A stretch of DNA of 64,000 nucleotides. Source: Ditylenchus dipsaci (taxonomy: Eukaryota > Nematoda > Chromadorea > Rhabditida > Anguinidae). The notes beneath the pieces are model-generated. The model searched no databases. It was not told where the DNA came from and saw only the letters and a list, made by a program, of their open reading frames with translations. Position 1 is the stretch's first letter. Each line of letters begins with the position of its first letter. The position numbers and the translations under genes were made by a program. Positions 37,031 to 50,000 of the stretch are shown here, in pieces. The stretch spans positions 434,001-498,000 of the forward strand of contig SADC01001217.1 in NCBI GenBank assembly GCA_004194705.1, given 5' to 3'.

Positions 37031-38594
37031 GGGACGCGACCGTCTCGCCAACGCCATAACTCGCCAACGTCGAATCTCACCAATAGCGAATCTTACCAGC
37101 GTCAAAACTCGCCAACCGAAAACTGGCCAACAGTAAAACTCGCCAACTGCAAAATTTGCCAAACAAAAACTCGCCAACGAAAAACTTGCTGACGCAAAAC
37201 TCGCCAACGCATCACAGCCCCCACCGACCCCAAAAACTACTTTTTAGGACTGCTTAAAAACCATTTTAGATCAACGGTTTTGCCATGGAAGGACCAGAAA
37301 GGAGATTTTAAGAGGGACAAATGGCTATATTTTGAGGTGAAGGGACAGTACAGGGGCCAATTCTTTAAGATAGTTAAAATCCTCAGAGGAATTATTCTCT
37401 AAGCGTTGAGGCTCACCGTCAAACCCAGTAACTCTGGGTGGAGGGAAAGTATAGATAGTTCATTGTACACATGCACTCAGCGGGGTGAATCTTGAGATGT
37501 TTACGCATAGGAGAGCTGTTCGGAGCGTCTGCCTGAACTTTTTGGATGGCTGTCGCTCGGCCTGTAACTGCTGTTCGGGAAAAAAATGAAGGTTCGAATC
37601 TCCCTCATGGACACACTCTATTTATCTAATTTTATCAAGTTTAAAGGGTATGCCCGTGCGTTAAGGCGCGAACCAGCAGTTTTTTCGAATTTTTTCGAAT
37701 CGTCCTATTTTTCACTCGTTCTGCGTCAAATCTGATATGGATGACCAGTGCTAGTAGTTTGGGCAAGTTTTTGCCGATCAAAGGACCTTGTATACTGCAC
37801 TTTCAAAGACGAAAGTTATAAATTAAAAAACTTGGATATGTACTAAGTGCTTTTAAAAACTAGACAGAAAACTTAAAATCTAGACGAGAACGATGTAAAA
37901 ATTTATCGAGAAAGAAAGAACTGCTGATTCGCGCCTTTTCTCCGCATCGGGCACGATCATGCCCCTTTAATGACTACTAGGTCCCAAAACCATCGAGCAA
38001 TCAATGGCGACTATTTTCAGCACTGCTTGACTATCAGCAAATGCCTTAATTTTGCGATTCATGCAAATGACAAAGTTGTCTAGGATGGCATGTAATTGGA
38101 CATCGTTAAGTATTTTTTGAATTATAGCTGTAGGTAAAGACGATCCCTAGACGATCCGTTTATGAAGTTACCGCTGCTTTTAATGGTATAGTAGTTGCTC
38201 TAAAAATCTTAGACTAAGATGCTATCAAAATTAATGTAGTTCGTCACACATATTTTAAATAAATAAATATATGTGTCCTTTTTCAAAATACAAAATTTAA
38301 AAATTCCTAAAAAAATATTTAAAATATATATTTGTAGGTTTCGCAATGGCGAGTTCTGCGTTGGCGTTGGTGACGGGTTACGCCGCTGGCGAGTTTTTCA
38401 TTGGCGGTTACGCCGTTGGCGAGTTTTCTTTTGGCGAGTTTTTCGCGTTGGCTAGTTTTTGGTTGGCGACTTTTTTCTTGGCGAGTTTTTCCATTGGCGA
38501 GATCGGCCGTTGGCGAGATTTAACGTTTGTGAGTCTTTTACGTTGGCGAGTTCTTACGTTGGCGAGTCTTTTGTTGGCGAGTTAGTTGCGTACC
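37031..38594. mobile_element. Array-armed foldback element, 8-bp TSD GTTTTTCG
   Basis: TSD at 37023-37030 and 38595-38602 is identical. Ends are GGGACGCGACC and, inverted, GGTACGCAACT. Both arms are degenerate tandem arrays of CTCGCCAACG-type units (37045-37210 and, inverted, 38346-38585), about 170-240 bp each. No transposase is visible. The interior holds an independent TTAA-flanked element (37645-37966) and a GGTTCGAATCTCC motif at 37603 like a Pol III B box. GG ends with an 8-bp duplication would suit Merlin-like elements, but hAT or P cannot be excluded. Confidence 0.75.
37645..37966. mobile_element. TTAA-type MITE nested in 37031-38594
   Basis: TTAA at 37641-37644 and 37967-37970. Ends AGGGTATGCCCGTGCG and, inverted, AGGGGCATGATCGTGCCCGA; inner arms AAGGCGCGAACCAGCAGT and its inverse at 37920. 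Contains TTTTCACTCGTTCTGCGTCA, also present in the 47438 and 55295 elements. Confidence 0.65.
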
Positions 38595-38627
38595 GTTTTT
38601 CGTAACATAAGTTTCTAATTACTTCTA

Positions 38628-39811
38628 CCGTAAATACTCTAATAAACGGAGACTCTCTAATAAACGGAGACTCTCTAATAAACGGAGACTCTCCGAGGAG
38701 GGTTGAAAAATAAAAGGAGACCCTCTAATAAACGGAGACCCCGGTACAATAAAATCGTGCAATACAATTCGACCAAACAATTTTGAACGACGTATATTGA
38801 CGATAAGCGAGAAAGAAAAGAATCGACAGACATTTATTCGACAAACAATAACTGTTCATCATCAGCCAACATCTCAAATTCGGTTCCTCCTCGTCTTCCT
38901 CGATACCCGCATCTTCAGAGTCGTTGCTTCCGTCACCAGCCATCCGTTGAGCTCTAAATTCTTTTAGAAGCTGCAATCTTTTTGTGCCGATGGATCCGTC
39001 CGGTTTGAAGCAGGTGATCTTGTCATCTCCCGAGCCGTCAATCGGAGTAGTCAATGCGCAGACTATGTTTCTGAAATGGAATAATCGAAAATAAGAGATT
39101 ACGAGAAATTCAAAAAATTCTTACACTTGCTGCTTGAGATCGTTTTCCTGTTTTGTCCACTCTTGAATTCGAGCCCAAGTGACACAGAACTTCTTGGCTG
39201 CGGATTTGACCGATTTGTTCTTGCGCGCCCATTCGGCCGCCTCAAGCTTTGTCGCCGCATTGTAGTGGTGTCGCTTCCGGCTGCTTTTCGGCGTTCCCTC
39301 ATCCTAGTGCAACTGCAGCTCATATTCTTCGCCAGAAAGCATCTGAAAAAATCGATAACGAAAGTAGGTAAACAAATCTACAAAACCTACATTCAATCGC
39401 TCCTCGTCTTCCGCGTTGATGGCTGCCTGTCGATCCCAGTTCTCGTTAGCTTCTTGCATCGCATCCATTCGAGCCGCTTGATCGGAGTTTTCGTTAGAGG
39501 CCATCTTAAATCAGCAAATGAGGACAAAGTAAACAGCGAAAATAATAAACCCCAAGCAAACTGATGACAAAAATTAATTTTTCTGCCTTATTTTTAGACT
39601 GACCGTTTCAAAAGATATTCTGTCTGAAAATGTTTTGAACGAATTTTGTTTTGAATTATTTTTGAGACATAACAGAATTCAAATCAAACTGTTTTGAAGG
39701 TTGAAAAATAAACGGAGACTCTCTAATAAACGGAGACTCTCTAATAAACGGAGACCCTCCGAGGAGGGTTGAAAAATAAACGGAGATCTCCGTTTATTAG
39801 AGTATTTAAGG
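38628..39811. mobile_element. pogo-like TIR transposon carrying the HTH gene, TA target site
   Basis: Left end CCGTAAATACTCTAATAAAC, right end the inverse with one mismatch, each next to TA (38626-38627 and 39812-39813). Length 1184 bp. Arms inside the TIRs are direct arrays of a 19-20 bp unit built on CTCTAATAAACGGAGA (38637-38745 and 39710-39790). The HTH gene occupies most of the interior. TA duplication and the pogo-type HTH agree with the Tc1/mariner/pogo superfamily. It lacks a catalytic domain, so it must be mobilised in trans. Confidence 0.75.
38725..39504 (-). CDS. Transposon-borne HTH protein gene with acidic C-terminus (pogo/Psq-like), 3 exons
   Basis: On the - strand: exon 1 39504-39391 (MASNENSDQAARMDAMQEAN), exon 2 39342-39125, exon 3 39070-38725, with GTAGG and GTAAG donors and CAG acceptors. 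Exon 2 encodes KRHHYNAATKLEAAEWARKN followed by KSVKSAAKKFCVTWARIQEW, which is the Psq/CENP-B-type helix-turn-helix at the N-terminus of pogo/Tigger-type transposases. Exon 3 is acidic (DSEDAGIEEDEEE). No DDE catalytic domain is present, so this is a DNA-binding-only product. An in-frame TAG at 39304-39306 interrupts exon 2 just before the HTH, so this copy is probably broken unless translation starts downstream. Near the end a +1 reading (FEMLADDEQLLFVE, stop 38834) looks more protein-like than the open frame to 38725. Confidence 0.6.
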
Positions 39812-42800
39812 TAATTACCATTTTGATGTAAAACTTTTTTTCATGTAATACTTGATTTTATTGAAAGGTAAGAAGTGTACCGAAAGTTTATTAGGATTTT
39901 TGGTAAGTTTATGAATAAAGAGTCTATTATTGTAAATAGGATGGTGTAAATATGAAAAAGCTTCGAAATGGAAGAAGTTTGTAAAAAAGTATTGATGGTA
40001 GGTTGTGGAGCTTTTAGTGATTGGATTGTGTGTAAATGGGTGTGAAGGAACAGACAAATTTAATTGGTTAAGGATTGATTGGGGATTTGTTCTCATCCTC
40101 TTGTCTTTTCTGCTCCACCAACGAAATGGGGCATGTATTGGTTGTTTTTGGTAGTTGCTGTAGTTGCACTCTAATTACTACTTATTGTTGTTTGACTGGT
40201 TGCAGCAGGTGTGTATGCACAACAGTTTTAAGTAAGCAAAATGAAATATTTCAACGCAATTCCCATTTTGTGTTAGATCAACCGTCATTGTTATTGTTGC
40301 CATTTTGATTTTATTGAATTATTCAACAAAAAGTCTTAACTGACTCTACTTTAAAATTTAATTTATCATTTATAAAGAAAAAGTTTTTTAGGAATTTCAT
40401 ACATTTTTATTTGTTTAGACGACATCAAATTGGATTCGACGAGTATTGTATTTTTCTAGTATGGCTTAGGACCAGCCTTTCATTTTAAACTATTTTGTCT
40501 GTTAATTTTGGCCGGGATCGGTACACAGAATTGCGCAGTTACGCAGAACAACAACACCATTTTCGGTAATAAATTTTATTTTTTATTGCTTTTTTCAGAG
40601 ACAAAGGCAAAAATTATTAGTACACTTTACAAAAGGATGAGACAATATTGATAGACAATATAACATTTTGGAAAAAATTGATCATTTATTAACTTTCACA
40701 AAAAAATGGGAAAAAACTCATTTTTACGTGGCTAGAATCAAATGTAAAAGAAAATAGTTAATTCAAATTTTTCACGAGACACAAAAAAAGCGGCAACAAG
40801 CAGTACTTCTCTCCATCTTGAGACTTTTCTGCAGTCTGTCTAAAGTTTTCTAGTTTTTAAAAGTAACTGGTCCTTTCCACGGGGGGGGGGGGGATTGGTT
40901 AGGTTTGCCTTGGTTTTTTCTGTTGTTTTTCGAGATTTTTGAGGCAGGTAGGCCTGCGTATGCTAGGATGGAGCCAAATGTATCTTAGACTAATTTTTGA
41001 GTTCGTCCTAACATACGCTGGTCAACCCTTGTCTAAGCCTATAAAATCACAATAAAGAAACAACAAGAGGACCGAGACAAACTCAGCTACCAAACCTTCC
41101 CTCCTCCCATTATGGAATAGGGCCAAGTAACTTCAGGTCATCAATATATAATATAATAGTCATAAGATTTTTGGCGAAAAAGTCCAAATTTATTTTAAAC
41201 ATTTTTCAACGTGTCATTTTGTTTTCTAATCTTTGAAACTTTCTTTGTTACTTTTTCGATATTGCTTTGAAATTTGATCCTGATCATCCAAAACATTTAC
41301 TTGTTTGCTCATAATCTAATGTTATCATTTCTATAGTGATGAGAGTAGCCAAATCAATCCAATATCTTAACAGAAATAAAATTTTGTATGACAAAGTTTT
41401 AAAAAATTCTGAGTAAGAAATACGTACGTATGTTGCTGATTTCTCTTGTCAGCTTCTGAACTACTATTTTCATTATTCATATACGCAGCAAAATATTTAT
41501 TTATTTTAAACTTTGCCTTCCTTTCATCACTACTATTCATGCTTGTTTTGTGTTGTTTCTGTGCATCACTTGCACATTTTTGGACAAAGCATTTTTGTTG
41601 TGTGCAAGTACTTTGCTATTGTGTTCTCTTCAGGGACATTAGTGAGGTTTTTTTCACCTAGAGATATTGTCAATTAAGACCCAAAAAATTGATTTGAGGT
41701 GAGTTAAAGTATCAATTTTAGTTCCTCATTCAATTCCTCGCCGTTCAATTGATTTATTTTATTTGGTTTGATCCATGCGGAGAGCAAAAAGCAAAGAGAG
41801 ACAGGTCTCCCGTTTCCAATACCATGACATGGAAAGAAAATCTTTGCACGGATGCATCATAAAGTAGATTTGACATTGCCAATAAAAGAGGGATTTACAA
41901 AAAGATACCGTCTAAAGACTTTTCGAAAATCTCTCTATTTTTCTCATGAATAAATCACATTAAAGGGGTCGCTCGAAGAAAGATGTAGCTTTGTCAAATT
42001 TTATGAAAATATTTCTTTTACATGGAGTATCAAGACGAGATTGGATTCCTTCTTACCCAGACACCTAACGTTCCTAACTCACCTGCACTTTTGTACTTTT
42101 GGCTGTCCTACTGAGACCCCACGCTTGACACTACCTAAAAAATTCCTTCGACCCCAGGACTCCCAACCTTATCAGACCATACAAACACTATCAAATTCAT
42201 TTAAGAAATTACCCATTTTTGGTTTTATTAGGGCAAAAGACCTTGTTTTTAAAGCTTACAACTAGATCACAACAAAATTGAAGTTTGTTAGAAAACTAAG
42301 TTGTTTCCTTCCCCATAAATATTTAAACACTATTTTAATCACGAGAGGCATAATGTAATGAATGAACTGAAGAGCCTAGCCAAAGAAGTGAAAGAAGCTC
42401 GCTTGAGTTCCTCTGGCTTTTGGCCGGAACTAGTCATTTTATAATACTTGACTAACAGTCGGCATGTGGAAAGTTGAAAGAAAAAAGCGGGAACAAGCAG
42501 TACTTCTCTCCATCTTGAGACTTTTTTACAGTTTGTCTAAACTTTTCTACTTTTTTAAATTTTTTAAAACTTTCGCTAGTTTTATTTTTAAATCTAATGC
42601 AAAATATCGAAAGGATTCCTATTTTAATAATCATTTGCAGAATCATAAAATTTTTCTCTTTGAAAAAACAAAAACCCCCGTTTTAATGACTTTAGGTTTA
42701 AATTTTCGCCTCCGATAAAAACAGGAATTTTCGAACATTCAAGCATTATATTTTATTATTTAAATGAAAGACCATCGCCGTTGATGACAATGGCTATTTC

Positions 42801-44086
42801 GAGTATTGAAATTCGCTGGGGACAACTCTTCTAATTCGAAAATATTTCTCGAATTCTTTTTGTTTGCGATTAAAAATTTGTCGAAATTAAGAACCATCCA
42901 CTAATTGAGCCAAAAGTTGCATGACAATGTCATATCGGACGACTTAGCCGACTTTCCATTGAGCTATAACCTATCATTGATAACTACTGATTCGCCTCGT
43001 TTATTCAATTGAATTTAAATTTTGATGCAAATAAAAAACTAATTGGAAAAACATTTTCCGCATTTTCGGCTGTCCCCCGCCAATCCGAAAACTCGAAATT
43101 GCCATAGTCATCAACGTCGATAGTCCTTTAAAATAAATAGAAAAATAAATATGTAAAGAATTAGAAACCTTTGACCTTTTTATCGTTATTAGCCTATGAA
43201 AATTGCCCACAACATGAAAAAAAGATTTCGAGAAAAAATAAAGCCTCTGCTACTGGGCTCTATACAACACATTTTACCCTAACTTTGCTTTTGCAAGCAA
43301 CACATGTATGATTAAGCAATAACTCCCACTAAGTCATGGGATTTATTAATTGTCCACTTGAATAGTTCTTTTTTGCTAACTCAAATGACCTTTTCCTTAA
43401 TCTCTGCTGGTTACTGCTAAAAATGTACTAACACAAAGCCACTACAGCTACTACTATTGTTGAGCAGCAGAAGACGCAGAAGTTTTTCCAGACCATTTCT
43501 GTTTTCCCTAAGGACATACTACCGATATCCTTAACTTTTTCATTCTTCATATTTTTTGCGTTCCTTTTAAAAAAGAAGAGTGGGCGAAAGTTGTTGAGTT
43601 GTGGTGAAAAGTTGTTTAAATAAATACATTTTCACGCTACTTTTTGAAATTGCATGGGTATTAAATCACTAATATTGTGTAGTAAGTTAGTAAAATACTG
43701 CAGTGAATTTCTATCTTTTTCTTTATCTTTTTTTTTGTTGTAATTTTATTGTTTTTACTAGCAACTAGCCCTGAATCTGTGTTCATCTTGAGTCGAAAAA
43801 ATAAATAAAAAGTTTATTTAGAGGCGTGTTATATGGGATTAATTAGTTGTTCTTAAAAGTTGATCTTGAGACAGTTCAAAATTGTGTAACGTGCAAAATG
43901 TACGCACGCATGGTAATTTTTTACTGGTAGTACAGATGCATTGAATATGTCCTCTGGCGTGTGATACACTCTTTTTAAGAATAAATTTAATTTCTTTACG
44001 TTTTGGAAGTAAGCCGACGAAGATTCACATTATTATGCAATTTATTTCCTTACAAGCTATGTGAAGTCCATTTGGAAAAAGTTTCT
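39812..44086. other. Intergenic region upstream of the RhoGEF
   Basis: AT-rich with the foldback at 40905-41075. A near-repeat of about 70 bp (AGCGGCAACAAGCAGTACTT at 40790 and GCGGGAACAAGCAGTACTTC at 42487). No exon recognised; any promoter of the RhoGEF would lie here but no element is identifiable. Confidence 0.4.
40905..41075. repeat. Foldback MITE of the TTTGCCTTGGTCC family
   Basis: TTTGCCTTGGTTTTTTCTGT at 40905 pairs with ACAACAAGAGGACCGAGACAAA near 41053-41075; CCTGCGTATGCTAGGATGG (40953) pairs with GTCCTAACATACGCTGG (41005). Confidence 0.5.
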
Positions 44087-47000
44087 ATGCCTTTCTTAAA
44101 CCAAGGTAGCAGTGTGGAGTGTGATCAGAAAAAAGATACAGATGGTAATTTGTTGTCTCACTAATTAAAATCAAATTTCTTGAACTTTTTTTAAGTTTAT
44201 CTTTTTCTAATTGAGATTTTTAAGATCTGTCTCCCCAGAGCCGTTCTCTGGGGCACTTGCCGAGCGAGCACAGACATTCGCCCCTGTTTGCTGCGCACAA
44301 TGCCCAGTTAGTAGAGCGATGTGTCCTTGTTTCCAAACAACATGATGGATATGGGCTGACTGTGTCTGGCGACCATCCTGTCTTTGTCAATACAGGTAAA
44401 ACTTTTTTTTGAGTTGAACTCATAGCAGTTTAGAAATATAATTCGAAAATATTTTTTTGTGACAAAAATTTGACTTTCAGTAAAGCCAGATGGAGCGGCT
44501 TTTCGAGCTGGTGTGAGGCAAGGTGATAGAATACTCAAAGTTAACGGTAATGGTAATTTCTTTGTCATATGCAACAAATGTTTATTATTATTTGAATTGA
44601 AGGCATGCCAGTTAGCAGCTCTAACCACCAAGAGGTTGTTAGAATGATTTCAGGTTTGTAAGTTTTTATCTATTTTTGATGTATCTCAGGTAGCATAATC
44701 TTCAAATGTTTTTACGAAAAAATAAAAACAAAAAGGTTTTTTGGTAAAAGTGAGATCTTGCACCATGTTCTTCGCTAAAACATCGGTACCGGTCAATTTT
44801 ACGCTGCCGATTTCCGCCGTCAATTTTTCGCCGCCATAATTCCAGTTTCTCTTTTTAGGTTAGGCGTAATCTGGGAACCACAATCTTTCGTAAGAATCGA
44901 CATAATAATATCATGATGCAACCCACCTAGAATGGTACCCTGAGTACGGCTTGACTATCCGAAAAATTATCCGATTCTTAACCTATATAAGCCGCCAGGC
45001 CGCCAGGGGAATTCCTGCTAGCCGACAACTCCAAATCCACCCATAACCACCCAAAATATCGTAAACTATTTTATAACACCCTAGATCACACTTAAGCCTC
45101 TTTAACGACTCTAAACCACTGAAACTCACCCCAAACCTTGTTTTCATAACCATGTTCAAAAAATATAGATCCACGAATTTTTATAAAAATTACAAAAGCA
45201 ATATGTGTAACACTACCTAAAGTAAGATGCTTTACAAGATACGAATAAAAAACAGATGCTCATTATCTAAGCTGACAGACTGGCAGTCTGGAATTACAAA
45301 AAACGTTTTAGTGATTGAATTGACTAAGGAGTTGACAAAAACCTTTTTGTTGGCAAATTCATAACTTTTCATTTGCACGTTTCAAACCAAATATGATTAT
45401 TTTTTGCAGGAGGGCACAATGTAGCACTCACTGTCCTAGGGCGCCCTCCCCTCCCCACCTCGTTTGCAATGCCTCTGTCCCTAAGCCACTTTACTAAAAA
45501 GACAACTGAGGATCTCAACAATCAACCACAATACATAGTGCACAGGCGAGACAGATCTGACTCGAAATCAGCAGTCTCTTTAAACCAAATTATTGAGCCG
45601 ATTTTCGAGGTAACACACAATTAGCCAAAAAGCAAGTACCATTTTGTTAATTGGTTTTATAGGAGCAGGACGACGATGAGAACTACCAACAAAAACATAT
45701 ATTTATGAAAGAGTTGATCCAGATGTTGAGGAGGGAGAAAAACAATTTGGAGGTACATCTTTCTTTGTTTGATAATTTTTCAAAGTTTCAGCGAAAGTAA
45801 CGGAAAAACTTTGTGGAATATTTTCATCATATAGTTTAGTCTTAAAAAGCTATACTCTCGTATAACGGAGTTAGAATTTCGTCGATAAGACTTCTTAAAA
45901 GTGGGTATTTTTTCATTTAATATTCACAGTTCTGTTTAATAACACTCCTTTTATATTTCATATAATCTTTTATATATTTTTAAGATCATATAGCAATCTC
46001 AGAATAAAAGTGTGAGCAAATTTTTTGCTTGGCATTCTAGATGTGGGATTTCGCTCTGAAGCCGACAAAATATGCCGTTGGCCTCCAACTGACCTTTTTG
46101 GAAGTTTTCGAATCTCTTAGGACAAAATTTGACAGCCAACATTCCAGTCACAAAATGGCACGGCCAATATGCTCCGTACAAAATATTTCATTCACATACC
46201 AACTAAACTCTATTCTAGGGTCAGCAAATGACAATTATTCATGACAACTGTCCGACGAAATTGCGATTGCCAGACAATTGACCAACCATTTTCCAACGTT
46301 TCTTAATTTATCCGACAATTCTCCGATGGATCAATGAAAAAGTGCGAGCCAGTGGGGTTGCGATTGTACGTCTTTTTGACAATTGTCCGCGTTTGCAACT
46401 GTCTGACAACTGCCCAACCCTCCTTTATCCTAAAAAGTTTTATTCTTAGATTTGTGGCCAAAAATTTTAGGAAACGACTAAAGGCTTTGACACAAAGTGT
46501 GAAAGTCTGGCGGGATAAATAATTGTTTTGAAGATTTAAGCTAAAGTCTTTTTAAAAGTGATCAAAAGTTTTTTTGGACAAAAAACACATCAGTTATGCC
46601 CAATTACATTTATATTATACGCCTGAAATGGACTATTCCAAGTCAAGTTTTATCTTTCTTTTATTCTAAAAAGCAGGAAAGACAAAAGGGAAAGAGGAAA
46701 CAAACAAGTGTACCATACATATAGCTAGCCCTCGATCCCTGGAGAATAGGCAACCAAAGAATTGGCTCTAAAAATCTGACTCCTGGCCAGCCCTTTGACA
46801 GATAGATATGTGTCTTCAAGCCGAAAACTTTTGTTTGAAGCAAGTGCTTATGTTGTGTGCCTTTAAATGCCCTTTCAAATCCAGTTAAAAAAACCCGAGC
46901 TCCCGTGGGTGTTTTGCCCTTCAATCCATTTTTTATGGATTTGAAAAATTTTGCTAGTTTTTGAAAGATTTTGAATGTTTGAGATTAGCGCCCATTTTCG

Positions 47001-50000
47001 TTTGCATTGCAGTGATTAGGCTAGCAAAAATATTATTTTGTTTAGACTGTGAACTTTTTTCATGGCTCATTTGTTGTGTTTTAGGAGAATGGGAGGGTTG
47101 TTAGTTTTTGAGAAGTGGGATTTCGTGTGATTTGGATGGGCGCGTTTTGACATGATTTTAAAGCAAATTATATTGGTTTGGTAATCTTCAGGTATAAATG
47201 ACGAAATAATATATTAGCCTGTTTTTTACCCACTTTTTCAAAATCTATAAAAACGTTGTTCTGCTTTCTGAAGATACCTATTTAGTGTTATAATGTATAT
47301 TTTTATGGCATAGAAATGCTCTAACGGATCTCTTATGGCTCATTCACGTACTTCGGGTTCGGATCTTCGTAACAATTTTTATTTCAGTCAAAAGAGGCAA
47401 GTATTTTAATATTTTTTTTAATTTATAACGCCATCAAAGGGGCATATTAGCGGGTCACACTGCAAATTAAAGCGGCACTTATTCAAAAATTGTCGTTCTT
47501 TTCACTCGTTTTATGTCAAATGTGATATTTATGACTTTATCCGAAAAAGTAGGCTGAAAGCTTTTGTCGGATCAGGTACAACGCTTATACAAAACGGTCA
47601 TGAGAGAAATAAATTGCTGGTCCCCGCCTCAATTTCAGTGTAACGCGCTGGTTTTCCCTTTAAGTAGCTGTAAGATTCTAGTTGCTAATAAGTAGGGACC
47701 CAAATTCTATGCGCTAAAAATGCTTAAATATGCGCTGAAAACGTAAAATATGCAGTATAATTTTTAGACTAAACCTTTTAAATGTACCGCATAAAATTTG
47801 TGAAGAATCACTATATGTCGTAAAATTGCTCTGAAACATGCTTTTAAACGGTTTGGCAGATTATACATGATTAAAAGATACTTTTTGGATAATGCTAAAT
47901 TTTTTTGCAAAAAAAATTGACCAAAATTTGACATATGGCTTTGCTGAAGCAAGATGTTTTAACCTAGGGATTTAATTTATTTGACTTCAGTATTTAATTT
48001 ATTTGACGTCCCATTTGACCTAGGATTTGAACATAGCTTTAAAAAAACTATTCTCCCATGAAGATGCCGCAGGATTTCAGTCGAAAAAGATTTTTGAAAA
48101 GTGTTGACCGCCATTTACTAGCTAAGTTGCAAAAAAAATATTTTGTAAAGCAATTTCGAGACATTTAGGGGTTCTGTACTCCTGCCACTTCTTCGCATCT
48201 TCTCGCAAATATAAACAATGTGCATTTTGCGATTTTCGAAATTAATATCTTTTACAAACCAAATCGGTGCTTTGCACTGTTATTTTGCTACTTTAACTTA
48301 AAATATGAATTGCACGGTACTGAAACGTTAGCTATCTCAATAGAGGTTATTTAGTGAAAAAAATATCTTTCTTACACTCTTGACAATAAAGTATCCTGGT
48401 TTTTTGGAAACTAAGGTATTGACTTATTTATACACAAAAGACGAGATTTGGCATGCTGCAACATCTTTTAACCCAAAAATTTCTGAGATTTTCTACAATA
48501 TGCATAAAATATGCGTCAAAATTGCAAAATATGCACTAAAAATGGAAAATATGCAAAACATGCTGCATAAAAGTACGAAAAAAGTACTCAAACAGGGCTA
48601 AAAGTATGTTTTTTGTGCATAACTATTGCTTGCATATCCGCAGAAAAATATGCATTTGCATAGAATTTGGGTCCCTACTAATAAGGTATCATTTTCTGGA
48701 ATATGCTTGCAAAGTGTGGCACAAAAGAGTAAAAGTACGAAAAAAGAAAGAAAATAAAATTGTGTTAGGATTTAAAAGAACAAAATTGTTACGAAGAGCC
48801 AAAGTCGAAGTACATGAATAAGCTATTAGTAAAAGTTGATTAATGTACCTAACCCAACTTTTCATTGAGCACAAGTTTTGTTTACATCGCAACACCGGCT
48901 GGTCGACAATGTATGGCTCTAAACCACATTTAAAACATAGGAAATTCAAACTGCTCATCTTGGTGCTTTCACCTCCTTCAAATGAAATACTGCCGCTGCT
49001 TTGACATTTTATGTCTTTGGTGACTTTCTGTTTACAGGGTGGCGCAGTTTAGTCGCACGGTTGTTTTGGTCAATAACTTTTCATTTAAAATATTAATTGT
49101 TTTAATCTTTTTTGAAAGCCTCGTGATATCATAGGCAAGCGTTTGACACCAAAGTTGCTGCAGTTAATACGTTTTACGGAAACTTACAGTCAAGCTTCTG
49201 AAAAGTTAAAAAATTTTGCCCTGGGAAAAGTTTGAAAAATTGATTTGGTATGGACCAAGGATCTCTGAAAATGTCGTAAAAATTGAAGGCAAGAGTGTTT
49301 AAATTCATTAAAATGTTGTTATCGGTGTTGTGGAATAAAGAAATTTGGGGCCGGAATGTTTAAGGTGAAAAATCTGTATTTGAAAAATTGCATTTAGGAT
49401 TAAAGATCATCTGCCTAGAAAATGGATATTTTTTAAATTTCTATTCTTATTCTTATCTTTAGCAAATTCGGTGTCAAACACTTGTCTATGATGTCACGAG
49501 GCTTCAAAAGAAATTATAAAAATCTCATATCTAAAATGAAAAGCTATTAACCAAAACAACCATTTTTGAAAAAATATAAAAAAAAATGCAAAAACCAGAA
49601 GTATAAGTGTGTGTGTAAACTAAACCAAATTTAATTTGTAACAAAAAAAATTTAAACATTTTATCAGCAATAAATAGTTTTCTTTTTCATTTTCTAAATA
49701 GTAAAAATTATTGTTTTTTCAGTGCTTGCAAGAAAATCCCAATCTTCAAGGAAGCTCCAAACTGGAAAGGGCTTGTCAAAAAATATCTCATCTACAACTT
49801 CAGCTAAAAAACATCGATCCTAGCTTTGGCTTTCAGGAAGAGAATCTGGTAAGTTGCTTTTTATTTGAAAACAACTTATATGCTAAACAAAGAATTATAA
49901 GTCGAATACAAGAAATTTTCATAGTGTATTCTTTGAATACACTATTTCTTATTTGCTTTTCACGAATAAAATTAAGCCAAGAACCTCTTTTTTATTTTAC

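Noticed and set aside
37540..37620. Possible tRNA gene around GGTTCGAATCTCC
   Set aside because: The T-stem does not pair and no A box or acceptor stem can be formed; at best a tRNA-derived relic.
39127..39564. 145-aa open frame on the + strand
   Set aside because: Antisense to exons 1-2 of the transposon HTH gene, which has splice sites and a recognisable domain on the - strand.
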